From Diplonema japonicum (Eukaryota > Euglenozoa > Diplonemea > Diplonemida > Diplonemidae), in the NCBI GenBank assembly GCA_964019335.1, contig OZ025718.1, positions 124,001-188,000 of the forward strand: a stretch of DNA of 64,000 nt, in the 5' to 3' direction. This document shows, in pieces, positions 9,482 to 21,700 of this stretch; position 1 is the stretch's first letter, and every line of letters begins with the position of its first letter. Made by a program: the position numbers and the translations under genes. The notes beneath the pieces were generated by a model. It was not told the origin of the DNA. It worked only from the letters and a program-made list of their open reading frames with translations, and ran no database searches.

Positions 9482-10264
9482 CTAAACATCAACTACAATG
9501 GGAAGATTGACAGGGAGCCATTTACCATTAACAGTGCACGCAGTAATGGAAAGTGTCCCTCTTACAGTCTCAACACCGTAGGAAGCATGGTTGTGACCGC
9601 CTACATGGAGCCTTGGACAGGCAGTCTTGAGAGCGTCTTTCAAAGGATCGCACCCCACTGCAGACTGGTGAGTCACAACTATATCACGCCCCTTAGGAAT
9701 GTCCAGAAACAGGCTTGGCTCGGCCCTCTTTGCCGTTGCTGGTTTTTGAAAGGCAGCGTTTTTACCCCGAGCCCATTTTTGGCCATATGAGCTTGGCGTA
9801 CCATACACAGAGAGCCCGCAGACTGTGGTAGCGCTGTGACAGAGGTACGTGGTTTTCTTTGACTGCTTGAGTAAGATGCTTTGTACCTTTTCAGTGCCAA
9901 GTCGTTCAAAAGCAGGGTCGTGGTTGCCTGCAATTACTATTACGGCGTCGTAAGGTTGGGATTCGCACCAGGCTCCCAGCTGGGAAATAATTTCTTCATC
10001 TCGTATTTTTGCATATTGGGGGCTGACATCACCGCCAATGATCAGGATGTCCCCTTTGGGGAGTAATAGTCTCTCGTGGAAACCGTGTGTGTCAGAAATA
10101 CTCACGACTCGTTTGGTTTTGACGGGGATTTTTGTCAGTTCTTCTTGTGTCATTCTTTGCTGCCTTGGGGGTCCGTCGCTGTTTGGACTCACGTACAACA
10201 CCTCGCCTGTTTGCTTTGTGTCACCTACCCATGCTGATTGGGCACCCGCCATAGCTTGTCCCAT
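9482..10264 (-). CDS. Calcineurin-like metallophosphoesterase, 260 aa
   Basis: All metal-binding blocks of the family are visible in order: VVSISDTHG (about residues 53-61), LIIGGDVS (74-81), IAGNHDPAF (111-119), IVVTHQSAVG (about 196-205) and HVGGHNHASYG (about 220-230). These bind two metal ions and hydrolyse phosphoester bonds. The compact length and GNHD/THQ/GGHNH spacing resemble the MPPED1/MPPED2 (239AB) type. There is no signal peptide, so it is probably cytosolic. The single exon starts at the ATG at 10262-10264; an in-frame MAGAQ lies five codons in. It is flanked on both sides by long poly(A)/(T) runs. The substrate cannot be read from the sequence. Confidence 0.92.
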   Translation of the reverse strand: MGQAMAGAQSAWVGDTKQTGEVLYVSPNSDGPPRQQRMTQEELTKIPVKTKRVVSISDTHGFHERLLLPKGDILIIGGDVSPQYAKIRDEEIISQLGAWCESQPYDAVIVIAGNHDPAFERLGTEKVQSILLKQSKKTTYLCHSATTVCGLSVYGTPSSYGQKWARGKNAAFQKPATAKRAEPSLFLDIPKGRDIVVTHQSAVGCDPLKDALKTACPRLHVGGHNHASYGVETVRGTLSITACTVNGKWLPVNLPIVVDV

Positions 10265-10284
10265 TTTTTTTCTTTTCTTTTTGG

Positions 10285-10339
<55 letters not shown>

Positions 10340-11603
10340 CTCCTAGTCAAGAACTAGATGAATGATGAGAAGGGGGGGGGGGGCGAAAAATAAAAAAAAT
10401 TGGCATTTGCAATAAACCCGCACAATATGAGATTATGAGAACGGAAAAAAAAAAATAATAATAATAATAACAATGAGCGGGCTTTTGAAATGACAAGGAG
10501 GGAAGAAAAAAAATGGGATGGGGGGGGGGGGGGGAATGCCGATGTTTAAAAGGCAAAAAAATCCCCCACTTTTGAGAACCCCCCCCAAAAAAAACTAATT
10601 ACCTACCGCTGCAGATGACACCAATTTATTTAACTCTTCGTAATTTCTTTTTGTGTTTTGTGTTTTTTTTTATCTTTTTTTTTTAAACTCCTGACAGGAC
10701 CAAGAGGACGTTTTTTTTTCTTCTTTTTTTTCCTTTCTGGAATAAAAAATCTTTTTTTTTTCTTTCGCTGAATACTTTTTCTTTTGAACATGACCTCTTA
10801 ACTTAAAAAAGATGGCTATGAAAGTTTAGATTGAATCACAACCGCCAAAAAAAAAAAAAAAAAAAAAAAAAGATTCGGCTGATTGTTTGTGCAAGCCGTT
10901 TTCACCTACAGTAGGGATAAACGGACAAGCTGCCTCTACTCTTTTTTGCAATAACAATTCTTTTCAAAAATTTGTTTACTTGTTCCAGCAAAAAAAAAAA
11001 AAAAAAAACCAACTCGAGTTAAATTTGATGGCTTCATGTAAATAGCTAGTTTAAAAGAAAAAAAAAAAAAAAAACACCCGTAGTTCGTACTCAACATAAA
11101 GAGGATTTTGCCGAGGTGGGAGATCGCCTTGAAGACAGGAGGGCATTAATCTTCACTTTCCCCCATCACGCAAAGGAAAAATACATGTAAGCACAAATGG
11201 GATGGGGGTAGGGTAATAAAAAAAATATAAGAAAAGTAAAATAGTCTAAAGGATGGAGGAAGTTAAGGGGGAGGGAATGGGGGGGAAGACACACACACAA
11301 AAAAGAAAAAACCCAACACCAGACACAACAAACGAAACATCAAAAGAAATGTTACTTTTTTTTTTTTTTATTGAGAGGGGTAAATAAATAATTAACGAAG
11401 TTGAAAGTCTTCATCCCCCATTTTTTCTTCCCTCTCCGTTTGCTGGCAAGCACCGGGACAACCGAAGCTTGTCACACAGTCGGGGAAAAAAAGGGGGGGG
11501 GGGGGTTGCATCCCCATTCATATACTTTTCTTTTTTAAAAAAAAGTATTTTTTTTTCTCAGTTGTGTACCTCAGGTTTAGTTCGGTCGGTAAGAAGAAAT
11601 AAG

Positions 11604-11634
<31 letters not shown>

Positions 11635-11840
11635 ATACTTATTTTCTAATACACTTCTTTTTAAAAAAAAAGGGGTGGGGAGGAAAGTGACATGCCTAGG
11701 AGGGGGCTTGTGTGCTAACTGAGATAGCATTTGTTCTATCCTCTTCTTCTCTAGTATGAAGCAAGAAGAAAAGGAAAACACAAAACTTTTGTCACTAGAA
11801 AGCAGCACATAAAAAGAAAAAAAAAACTCATAGTAAAAGA
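10265..11840. other. Gene-free low-complexity region with a ~50-nt poly(A)
   Basis: Begins with about 50 consecutive A (about 10286-10335) and continues with A, T, G and C runs. Short unique stretches (for example 10870-10945 and 11085-11200) show no open frame with coding character and no recognisable RNA gene. Confidence 0.65.
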
Positions 11841-12240
11841 CAATCCCACTTTGAGGACAGCCTCTTGTGGTGTGAGTTCCTACCTTCGTTCCTATTGTCG
11901 CCTTTAAAGTTTTTCGTAGTTTTGACACGCGTTCTTTCTTGTATGTCCCTTTCAACTCCTGTAGCTTTTGCGCTGTCTGTCTTGATGCGAAGATCGGTCT
12001 CCTGTTGCCTCCGATCGCTGTGACCCTCTTTGCCCCGTCCGCAGGGAAGGGGCATCTTATCCGTCTCGTTCTGCACACTGCGTTGGCTCTCTCCACCAAC
12101 AGCTTGATTCTGCGTGCCTTCCTCTGCATGTTGTAGACTCCAGTGACTTACCGGTTGTCTCCTCAAAGTCGAGTGCAAGTTCAGCTGCTGAAACCTCCGA
12201 GTCGGTGTCGTAAAAGAAGAAGAAGAAGAAGTTAGATTAT
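11841..12240 (-). mobile_element. Degraded 3' end of a LINE-like element
   Basis: Read on the minus strand, the stretch first gives ELALDFEETTGKSLE, matching ELAIDFEMTTGISLY in the RT fragment at 4207. In another frame it then gives RKARRIKLLVERANA and the tail motif GGNRRPIFASRQTAQKLQEL, equivalent to YDKRPLFSSTQTAPYLEGL. At least one frameshift separates the parts, and no RT core remains. It is a decayed copy of a related element. Confidence 0.7.
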
Positions 12241-14093
12241 ATGGGTGGGAGAAACTCCTTTTTTTTCCCCCCCGGCAATGATGAAACATTTTCCTTGTTT
12301 TTCTTTTTTTTTTTCTCGCTCGCCCGTTGTGTCATCTCTTGTGATCTCTTGGGAGGACGCTTAGGAGGTGGAATAATCAGTTCCCCCCCCCCCCCCCCCC
12401 TTTCTCATGCATATAAAAATCTTTTTTATAATATCAACGGGAGCAGGAAAAAAAAAAAAAAAAAGGGAGGGGGATCAAAAGAAATATTCAGAGAAGTACC
12501 CACGAAAAAAAAAAAAGGAAACAATGCAACCTCGCAGCCACATCAGAAAAAGAAGAGTTCATGGGCCCCCATTGGGCATATGCCACATCACCCCCCCCGG
12601 AGAGATTGCTGCGAAGCTCCCTTTCCTTTTAAATTTTTTTTAAAGGAAAAAAAAAAAAGGAAAGAAAAAAAAAGTAATGTGTGGTATAGTAGTGGGTAGG
12701 GAAAACAATACAATAACACACACACATGCACAAAAAAAAAACCCCAGACGGCCAAAGAAATATGTCAACATAAATTCTCACAAATAGTAACAGAATGCAG
12801 GTTTTTTATTCCCCCCCCCCTCTTTTTTTTTAATGAGAAGGGCGGCGTACCGGGGGGGGAAACAAAAAAAAGAGGAACTGGTTATTCGTACGCGCCGGGC
12901 AGAAACTTGAAGAAGTTTTATAAACCCTTAACGTGGTCCCTTTCTTGTACAGAAGCCAAAAGACTTGTCTTGCCAAGGAAAAAAAAAAAAAAAAAAAAAA
13001 AACCCATTCACGCTCGCTCGTTTCGCACACCTTTAAAAAAAAATAGAAGAAATAAAATTAACCATGTACCAACAAGGGGAATGTCAACACTTTTCTTTCT
13101 TTTTTTTTTTGTGAGTTGGAAATCTTTTTTTGTTTTTTTTTTTGATTATTTGAGCAAAAAAAAGGGGGGGGGCACGATACAGTTTTCTGCGTTTTGTACT
13201 TTTTCTTTTGCATGTTCCCCCCAAAAAAAAAATGGCCCGTTGGTAGATGGTTAATTATAGAATCTTTTTTTTTTAAAAAAAAGAAGAAAAAAGAAAGAGG
13301 GGGGGGGGGGGGGGGGGGGGAGAAATCGAAAAACAAGAATGACCGGAGGAGCACCCCATTCCCTGTCAGAAGCAGTGCCATCAGAAAGGTCGCTAGTTTA
13401 CTGTAAAATATAAAGTCAAATACCACAGCCCTTCGCAGACCTTATCTTCTTGCTAACTTACAACACGCGCCCTTACAGGAAAAGGGCAACATCTGGGGCA
13501 TCTAAAGGTGGGGTGGGGTAGGGTGCTCCTCAGACATTTTGCATTTCAACGTCTTCGATAGCTCCCATTTCTCTTGTAGTTAAAAAAAAAAAAAATATAA
13601 TTGGGTATTTTTGCCCTTGTTTAGGCAGGGAAAAAAAAAAGAAAACAAAATTATAATAAGGGGAATAAAAAAAAAAAAAGAATTCCCTCTCCCATTTTTT
13701 TTTCTTTTTTTTTTTTTCCAAACCTTTAGGGAGCCGAATAGAATACCCCGCTTTGCGAAGAAATATAAATAAGGGGGATGGGGTGGGGGGAAAATAGGGC
13801 CAATGGGGGGGGGGGGGGGGGGAAACAGTTATGGGTTTGATTTCCCATTTTTAGCAGTTTTTCTCACACTCACACACACACAGGATTTTTTTTTCCTTTT
13901 TTTTTTCCTTTTTTTTTCCCGATAATAAATAATAATAATAGATTTTTTTTTTTTCTTTTTTTTTTTTTTTCTTGGAGCTATGTCAATAAAAAGTAAAAAA
14001 AAAAAAAAAAAAAAAATGCATTTTCCCGTTCTTTTCTTTCTTTTTTTTTTTTCTTTTTTCCTCCTCTCCATCCCAAATTCCTTAAAACGAACC
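12241..14093. other. Low-complexity spacer with one R1 copy and a small unexplained island
   Basis: Mostly homopolymers, including runs of 15 or more C or G (about 12385-12400 and 13301-13320). Contains R1 copy 2 and a unique island at about 13365-13570 with a 19-codon open frame directly after a pyrimidine-rich AG (see findings). No gene is called. Confidence 0.6.
12872..13002 (+). repeat. SINE-like repeat R1, copy 2 (diverged), with poly(A) end
   Basis: Starts gaggaactggttattcgt, retains gtacgcgccgggcagaaac and agaagtttta in register with copies 1 and 3, and ends cttgtcttgccaagg plus about 24 A. The divergence suggests an older insertion. Confidence 0.65.
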
Positions 14094-14873
14094 TCACTCG
14101 GTGAGTGTCTTATACATGTCCATGAGATCTGCTGCAACACTAGCGTCCGGGATCAAAGTTCCAGTTACATCTGCTAGAGTCGAATTCCAGAAGGTGCCAT
14201 GGGCTGCGTAAAAGACACAGGCCGCCACTTGCCCAGGAGGGTAGTTCAACTCACGCATCTGCAAGACGGCAAGCATATCATTGGGGGGAACTAATGGAGG
14301 GGGTAGGGTGCCACCCACAAACGACGATGCCGTGTGAATGAGCACATTGAGAAACTTATCGCTGGTCGCAATGTACAGCTTGAAGCGCATCTGCTTCAGC
14401 ACGTCAGACTCCAGAAGAAGCAGCTGGTCAAGGGTGAAACAGTTTCCTGTTTTCTTAATCAAATCGGTGGGTCTTGGTGTCTCCACTTCCTTTAACTTCC
14501 CCGCAATCAGAATGGCACCCAGACCGATCGCGTTAAGCCAGGAGACCTCCACAAAGTTTCTGGCTATGTAAATGTCAAAAAGTTTTACGGCCAAGTGGAA
14601 TGTCTCCCGTTTGTACTTGTTACCCGTGATTATCCTTAACATCCAGCGTACCACATCTCTTCTCATCTCTTGGGTGGTTTCCCCGTTGGCATAGCCTGAC
14701 CACATTGGCGCCTGCAACCACGTCTTAACAAGTTCGCGCCACTCCCGTTTTCTTTCATCTATATTGCTCGCTTCTTCCGGGCTTGGCAGGGGTGGATTTG
14801 GGACCGCCTTCACCCTTTTTTGAGTACACCTTGGCGTGTTGGAATCAATCTGCGCCAATGGACCTTGTTTCAT
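14094..14873 (-). CDS. Cyclin-box protein (A/B-type-like cyclin), 259 aa
   Basis: The central region from about residue 65 (MRRDVVRWMLRIITGNKYKR) through LAVKLFDIYIAR, LNAIGLGAILIAGKLKE and LLLLESDVLKQMRFKL is a cyclin box: five helices with the conserved Arg of the first helix, Lys after ALLIAGK, and Glu in the LExDVL helix. A second, weaker helical fold follows (LNYPPGQVAACVFYAAHGT). Cyclins bind and activate CDKs, and a CDK gene sits 10 kb away in the same array. The N-terminus is short and lacks an obvious destruction box. It reads as a single exon from the ATG at 14871-14873. Partner and cell-cycle phase are not determinable. Confidence 0.88.
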   Translation of the reverse strand: MKQGPLAQIDSNTPRCTQKRVKAVPNPPLPSPEEASNIDERKREWRELVKTWLQAPMWSGYANGETTQEMRRDVVRWMLRIITGNKYKRETFHLAVKLFDIYIARNFVEVSWLNAIGLGAILIAGKLKEVETPRPTDLIKKTGNCFTLDQLLLLESDVLKQMRFKLYIATSDKFLNVLIHTASSFVGGTLPPPLVPPNDMLAVLQMRELNYPPGQVAACVFYAAHGTFWNSTLADVTGTLIPDASVAADLMDMYKTLTE

Positions 14874-14972
14874 TTTTGTTTTTTGTTTTTTTGTTTGTGG
14901 GGAGACCGCTCCTTTTTTTTGTTTTTTTTTTTATTTTGGAGGGGGAAAAAAAAAGGGGGGGGGAGGAGAAAA

Positions 14973-17900
14973 TCACATCAATTTACCCACTGTCCCTGTT
15001 CCAATCCATCTACCCCCTTCTAGGTTTATCTCCAGCCCTTGCAGGGTTTTCTTTGTTCGCAGCACCGCAGTGGTGACATCTTCGTCGGGTGCATCGCTTT
15101 GGCTGTCGCTGTCGGAGTCTCCGAAAATTTTTTTCATCTCTGCCTCGATGTCCTTGTCGTACTGGTGTCCGGCGGGAGGGGCGTGCGTTTGGTGTGCCGT
15201 GTGGGCAGCGCGAGTGTTTTGCAGGTCTGTCAGCACCTCCCAACAGCACAACACCACACCAAAGATGTACCTACCCCCGGCCTGCGGAAGGTCTTGTTCC
15301 AGTATCATCAAGACTCGCTTCTTAACCCCAGACGAGCCTATCTTCAAGAGTGTCTTCAGAGATACTGAAACATGATAAATAAGTGTGTCAGAGACACTGT
15401 GTGCAGCGTGCCGAGTGATGTACGAAAGAACTTCCGCGAACCGAAGGTGTGCCTCAGGTGTCGTCACCCTTCCAAACTGCCGCAACACCGACTCGAACAG
15501 CAACTGCGGTGCGTGCAGGGCGGCCTTCCCCAGCACCTCGGGGTTCCCCATGTTGTTCTGGCAAACCGACAGCAGCTCTGCTTCTTCGTGTAAATCGATG
15601 GCCGCGATGCCCATTACCAAGCCCCTCTCGCACCGCTCTTTTACATCCACCTCCGTGACCCCTTCTGTCATTGCCTGCAGCGCATCCACAGAATCGAAGC
15701 TTGCCCTTTCTCTTACCCCACTGACTGCCAGGGCTGTTGATGCTGGGAGGTACATGTGCGGGTCTCCAGCCCAGACTGCTAGTTGTGACATGATGAAGTC
15801 AATTTCATGCGACTTTTCTTCCTTCAAAACAGTGTTCACGCACATCCCAACGCACTCCAAGACGTGAGCGGGCCGTGGTCGTGCTGCCTTTGCGGTGATG
15901 GCCAGGTTCTCCTCGACATAGTCCCTCCAGATCGCCTCGTCTGCGATGTTTTCGTAGCTCATCTCCGGTGCGCTCATGCTGTTCGTCCACGACGTCGGCT
16001 GCGAGGCATCCGTGGCAGCAAGCTTCCTTGCGATGCGCGGTACCTCCACGACGCCACCCAAGGTCACCATGCACACATTGAACAGTGCTGTCCTGTCGTA
16101 CGCTGTGCCCTGCGAGGCTTCCTTGCTCAGCCCAGCGAAATACTCTTCAAGCTCTTGTGGACACACCCCTTCTCGAAGCATCTCGGTCACTCTCGGGAAT
16201 GTCATCACGCAGACATACTGTGACAAACTGTGCTTGCTTCCCTCTCTGCACGCTGAGAGCAGCTCGCAGCACAGCCTCAACGCGTCTCCACACAGTTTGC
16301 TCTTGCCATGCATGAAGGGCACCACGCTCTTTGTGGCACGCCTCAGCACTACGCTCTCGATGCACCCTTTGAACCTTCTCACTACTGCTCGCATGCACTT
16401 TACAACAGATGTTCTCGATTTCGTTAGCCTCTCTATTGTGTTTCTCTGTGTTAAGAAGTCCGCTGTGGTTTCTGGTGGGTTTGTGCAGCCCTCTTGCAGC
16501 AGCGCCGTCAAACCCGCCATCAGGCATCTCGCCGTGTCGGGGGCAAGGTCTCTCGGGAGCCACGTTGCCAAACCCTCAACAACACCCCACCGCGTGGCCT
16601 TGTCCTCTATGAGAATTGCAAGCCAGTCACATGCCTCGCGGGACGTGTCGTACCGCACAAGAGAAGCACCCCCAACAACTGAGATCAGAAGATACGCCGC
16701 ATGAGACCGTACAGCAGGGCTGAGGGAAGAGTCGGCTATTTCTTTCAAAGAAGATAAAAAGCCTTCAAAGGCACCTACCTCAAGACTGAGCGCAAGAGTG
16801 TAGGTCTTGATCAAAACCACCGCGCAGCTCATCCCTGCCACGGCCGCTTGAGCGCTGCAGTCGCTGAGCTTGTGCACATCCAACATGTCTTCAATGGCGC
16901 TTGAGAGGCATTCCGAGAGACCATCGTGGAACCCAGTGCTGCAGCCTCGGTGCTTGCAGAGCTTTACGATTGTCGTGAGGCTTGGTGTGTGGGCTTGCAG
17001 CAAGAACGCCAAACAGTCGTCCTCGGCAGCTTGGATCGTGTCGTTGCTGAGCTGCAGCACTTCGTAGAGATCGACGAGGGCAGACAGCGTTGCTATGGGG
17101 GTGTCCCAGTCCCCCCGAGTGCTGAGGAGGGTTGTGAGAGACTTCAGGAGTGCTCCGTCCTGCATGCTGGAAGTCCACAGAGTGATAGATGCCACGTGGG
17201 TATCATCCGCCACGCCTGGTAGGTCTTCAACAACGTCGATGCCCCGTGCCATGGCAGCCGCTGTCGTCAGCAATGTTCCCAGCGCCTCACAGCTGCGCAT
17301 AGTAACGAGCTTGTCAGCGTCGCTAAGCATTGCACGCAGAGCGCCCGACACCACCGCCTGCTTCCACAAAGACACAATGTAGTTGTTGTTCTTCGGTATG
17401 AACAGCGGCACCCCCTCGTCGCCCTCCATCCACAGCCAACTGCACGCCGCCGTCCTCACACCCGCCCCTTCCCCACCAGCACTCTCCCTTCCCGATAATT
17501 TGCATATCTTTGCCAAAAGCTGTGCGGCTACACGCCGTGTTTCCGCTGCTTCTTTTTCTTGCTGCGACGGCTTCGGCAGGTCGGGCGGTGCCTCCACCTC
17601 TTCCTCCTCAACACGCAGCTTGAGAGCGTCCCAGCACAAGACCGCCAAGGCCTGGCCGGCGGCAGGTAGGAGGTACTGGATCATTGACGTCTGGCACCGT
17701 TCGGTTATGGTGCACAACGTGCTTAAAACAGATCGCAGGAGGCGCGAGACGTTCAGTGGGCAGGCTTCATGCTGTCGCTCCAGAGACACAGTGTTGGGGA
17801 CATCAGTGCCCGGGAATAGGAGAGCGAGGGAAGTAGGTGCAGACGGAGGTGCATGGCGAGTGGCGTCTTTTGTGTCCAGCGAAGGACAGTTGGCAACCTG

Positions 17901-18656
17901 CGGAGTTGCCGGCCTTCCAGGATAGAGAAGGATGGACGACCGGAATCCTTCTTGCGGTGGAGGTGCTGCCACGGGGTCTTCGCCCACGATGGCGTGGTGC
18001 GTAAGGCCGAGGAGCTCATCAATGGTGTGCGGCAAGACCCTCGTATCAAGCAGGGCATCAGATTCCATGTGATACTGAAGAAGCATGGCACGCCCAATGT
18101 TGTGGCTAGGACTCACATGCCGTGAACCCAATCTGCCTGTTAACTCTTCAAGGGAATAAAGAGGCCCGAGCAACATGCTTGCAGCTTCCCTGGCCCACAC
18201 AGGGTGCTCCATGCTGTGGACCACAGTCTTGAGCCCATCCTGGTACGGCTGGAGGTCAGCAGGGGGGACGGAGGCGAGCGCCTTACAAGCTTCGCGTACA
18301 GCCTGAGATCTGTTGGATGCCTCGTCTTCACTGTTGGCCAGCTCGGCTGAAAGGTAATGAATGAAGTTCTGCAAATAAGGTATAATGCTGCAGGGCATAC
18401 CTGTATGAGATTGCGGCACACATCATCTCTGGCGCTACACAGGGTCCGGAGTGCCGTGACTGCATTCTCGTCCATGTGGCTGTGCAGGTACTCTCCAAAC
18501 ACTTTTGCATTGCTACCTTCCCCAAAAGCAGATCTCACAATGGTCAACCCCATCTGTGTAAAGGGTGTCGTTGGCATGCCCGTAGTATACCATCTGCAGC
18601 GCGTCGGTCCCTCCGCTGAGCAGCTCGACGCATTTCCGAAGCATCGCGTCCGCCAT
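14973..18656 (-). CDS. Large alpha-solenoid (ARM/HEAT-like) protein, three exons, 1,204 aa
   Basis: Exon 1 is 18656-18591 (MADAMLRKCVELLSGG...), exon 2 is 18553-18401 and exon 3 is 18368-14973. The introns are only 37 and 32 nt (GTATAC..ACAG and GTATGC..GCAG) and the joined frame is continuous. The protein is almost entirely helical, rich in Ala and Leu, with repeated helix pairs typical of armadillo or HEAT solenoids, which act as protein-binding scaffolds. A low-complexity acidic patch (VEEEEVEAPPDLP) lies near residue 340, and the C-terminus has an acidic Ser/Asp stretch (GDSDSDSQSDAPDED). No transmembrane segment or enzyme motif is seen. I do not recognise a named family. It lies about 100 nt downstream of the next solenoid gene on the same strand. 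Confidence 0.75.
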
Positions 18657-18753
18657 CCTTTTGCTCTTACCGCTTCCTAATGGCAGTAGACAACTGAATA
18701 CAAGGACTGGGAGAGAAAAAAAAACTAGGGCTTTTTAAGAAAAAGGATCAGGT

Positions 18754-21700
18754 TTATTCCGATCGCCTGAAGTACAAAGTTATGTGCTGCTCAGAAGCAC
18801 TTGGAGGGTTTTGCAGAGGGGGGGTAATGTCGAACAGATACTGCCCGATAGCCGTGCTGTTCGGGGTGATGTTGCGAGCAAGATCCCACGTACCGGACCT
18901 GAAACAAGGATTTACAACGGAATACAATTTTAAAAAGAAAAAAAGAAAAGAGGATAACACACCTTTCGCTTCGCAGGTGTGTGGCGAGATCGCACTTAAC
19001 CCCTAGCTGCTGGAGAGCCCAGTCCATGACGACAGCATGCGTAGGGCTGTCAGGCTGCTGCACGAGGTTATTGTGCAGAGCCTTGACAATGGGTTCAGGC
19101 CATGTCGCAACATGTGCACAGCACAGAAGAAGCACCGACGTGACGCTCGGTGGGAGGGACGCGATGCGTGGGTAGAGCTTCTCGCAGATAATAGAGCACA
19201 AGCGAGCACTCTTCACTGCTTTGGTGACGCAGAGTCCCCACAGGCACATCACCAGCTCGTGCGGGTCTGTGAAGAGATTCACACTGTTGATAATGTGCTC
19301 TACTAAAACAGACTTTGCAATGAATGTGTGCAACACAGCACCGCTGCATATGACGATCGCTATCTGTTGAGGAGAGTACGAACGAGGGTTCTCCTGCAGC
19401 CCTCGTGTCATTCCCGCCATGAACCTCTTGAAGTGTCCCCTGTTCCCTGCCTTTGAGCAATGTAGAAAACAACTGATCCTCGCTACCATTTCCGGGGTCG
19501 CTAGCTTTTGCCATCGCAACTCTGCACCGTCGAGGACGCTCTCCAGCATGGCGGAGCTGCTCAAGCTCGACTGCATGATGACGCACGCTTGATCGGGGGA
19601 CAGGTGGTTGCCTTGCCATGCTACAAACCAGAGTACAGACTCCCGCAGCACACTGATGTCCTCCAGCAGGTGGTCCAACGCCCACACAACGCACGTGACA
19701 TTCCACGCTGCGTGTTTGCATGGCACTTCGTCAGCCTCGACGACCTTGTCCATCACCTTCGATATGACGGGCACCACGCCTGCAATGGCTTTGTTCCGTT
19801 CGGTCGTTGCAGGCAGCTTCGCAAGCGCAGCCAGCAATATCGCTGCGTCGTCCAAACTGATCTCCCTGATGCCCTTTGCGAGAAAGGTGTTCAGGGACGC
19901 TGCCAAGCTGCTCTTCAGCACGCGTGGCTGCGGTTCGGCGAACTCTGCCACCGCAGACAGCAGCCCTATGGCAGCAGACTCGTCCTGAGGTGTGTAAGAA
20001 TAAATAAATAAAAAACCATACCGTTTTGAAATATTTGCCCTCAGGGTCCCGCAGCTGTATGTCGCACGCGTTCAACACCTCGATGTCCGGGACGTGCTTG
20101 ATGGCCACGAAAGCGCATAAAAACACAGACACTGTCACTGGGCTGTTCAGGGTGCGTTCTAGAATCTCTACCGACGCCTTCTCGACGGTGCTCAGAAGCT
20201 TCTCGCTTCGGAAATTAAGCGAAGCGCAGCACAGTAGCAGCAGCGTGTATTCGTGCAGGCTGTAGTCCTCGATGTCCTCGAGTATGCCTTCGACCGTGAT
20301 GCGCACGCCGAACGTCTTCAGTTCCCGTTCTGTGAGGTTGGGAATCTTGGATAGAACGAACAGCAGAACCGGCTTCGAGACGTCTGTGCGCTGCATAGCA
20401 GAGTACACGGCCTTCAAGGCAGATGCATCGTCCACACACTGTGCCAGCTCTGCTAGCAGAAAAAGTGTCTCTACCGAGGCTGCACCTTGCACGACCACAG
20501 CAGCGCACGCATGGGCGAATAAGCTTTGTGTCTCGTACTGGGTGTCTCTGCACGTTGTCAGAATTATCTCCAACTCACGCTGCGACATGTTGTGGAAGTT
20601 GTTCTCCCTATTATTGCACATGGCGTGCAAGATGTCGCCGACAAGTCTAGCTGCGGGGCCCGCCACCCTGGTGGTGCTCCCTTTAGCTTGCATCACAAGA
20701 CCATCGAGAATGGTCAGGTCCTGCTTTACCAGCTGTTTGACGACACTCCCCACTGCGGGTTGTTCCAACGCACGTACGAAACGCAGCTGCAAAGCTCCCT
20801 TCAAAGGAAGCTGTGAAATAGTCTTCACAAAATGGAACACGCAAAGAGGCACAAACACACCGAGCATGCCTACAACATCGTGCACGAGACGGGCCACTGC
20901 ATCGCGTGTGGCCGTGTGTGAAAAGTAAAACGGCGTGAAATACTTTTGGAGAACCTCCGCACGGCCGCACCAGACACCGGAGAAGCTCTGGAAGCGGTTC
21001 AACACCGCGGACTTGAGTTCCAAAAGACCATAAGTGGGGTGCAAAGCGGCCAGAAAATCAACGGTGTCAACGTAACCAAGCCCGGAAACACGAGGAAACA
21101 AATGCTTCAGGATAAACCCGCGGGTACCAATCGCCGTCTCGGGGCTTTTCGAGATAAGCGTGCGGACGGCCGCGATAAGGACGTCAGACGGGACGGTCTT
21201 GATGGTGTCTCCATAACGCATGATGTCCACATTGTCGGGCTGCTCAAGAAGGAGGTCGTGAACAGGGCTTCTTCGCGGCTCGGTGTCATAATCGCAGACT
21301 GTTCGGAGTACAGCCTGTGCGGCATTGGGGTCGGGGAGAAAAGGGATGAGATCGTTTGCCACCGTCACCCATGTCTTGTCGTGCTTCCCTTTGTCGAGGG
21401 CATGCTCGAACGCTTCAGTACGACGAATGCTCCGGCTAAATTTGTTCTCGAGCATGGCAGGCACTGCTTTGCCTTGACATCTTGTAAGGTACCACATTTG
21501 TACGTACGGCAGCGCGTCCTTATTGGAGTAGTGTTGCAAGATATTTCCCCCCGTTTGGTATAGACGAAGCCTGACAGCCGCCTTCATGGAGGATACAACA
21601 AACGCTGTCCCCCACGCTCCCTTGTAGTCCTTCAGAATTTGTTCGAGAAATTGCTGCGTCGGGGCGTGTTGGGCTAGGAAAGAGTTGAACCGCCATTTTC

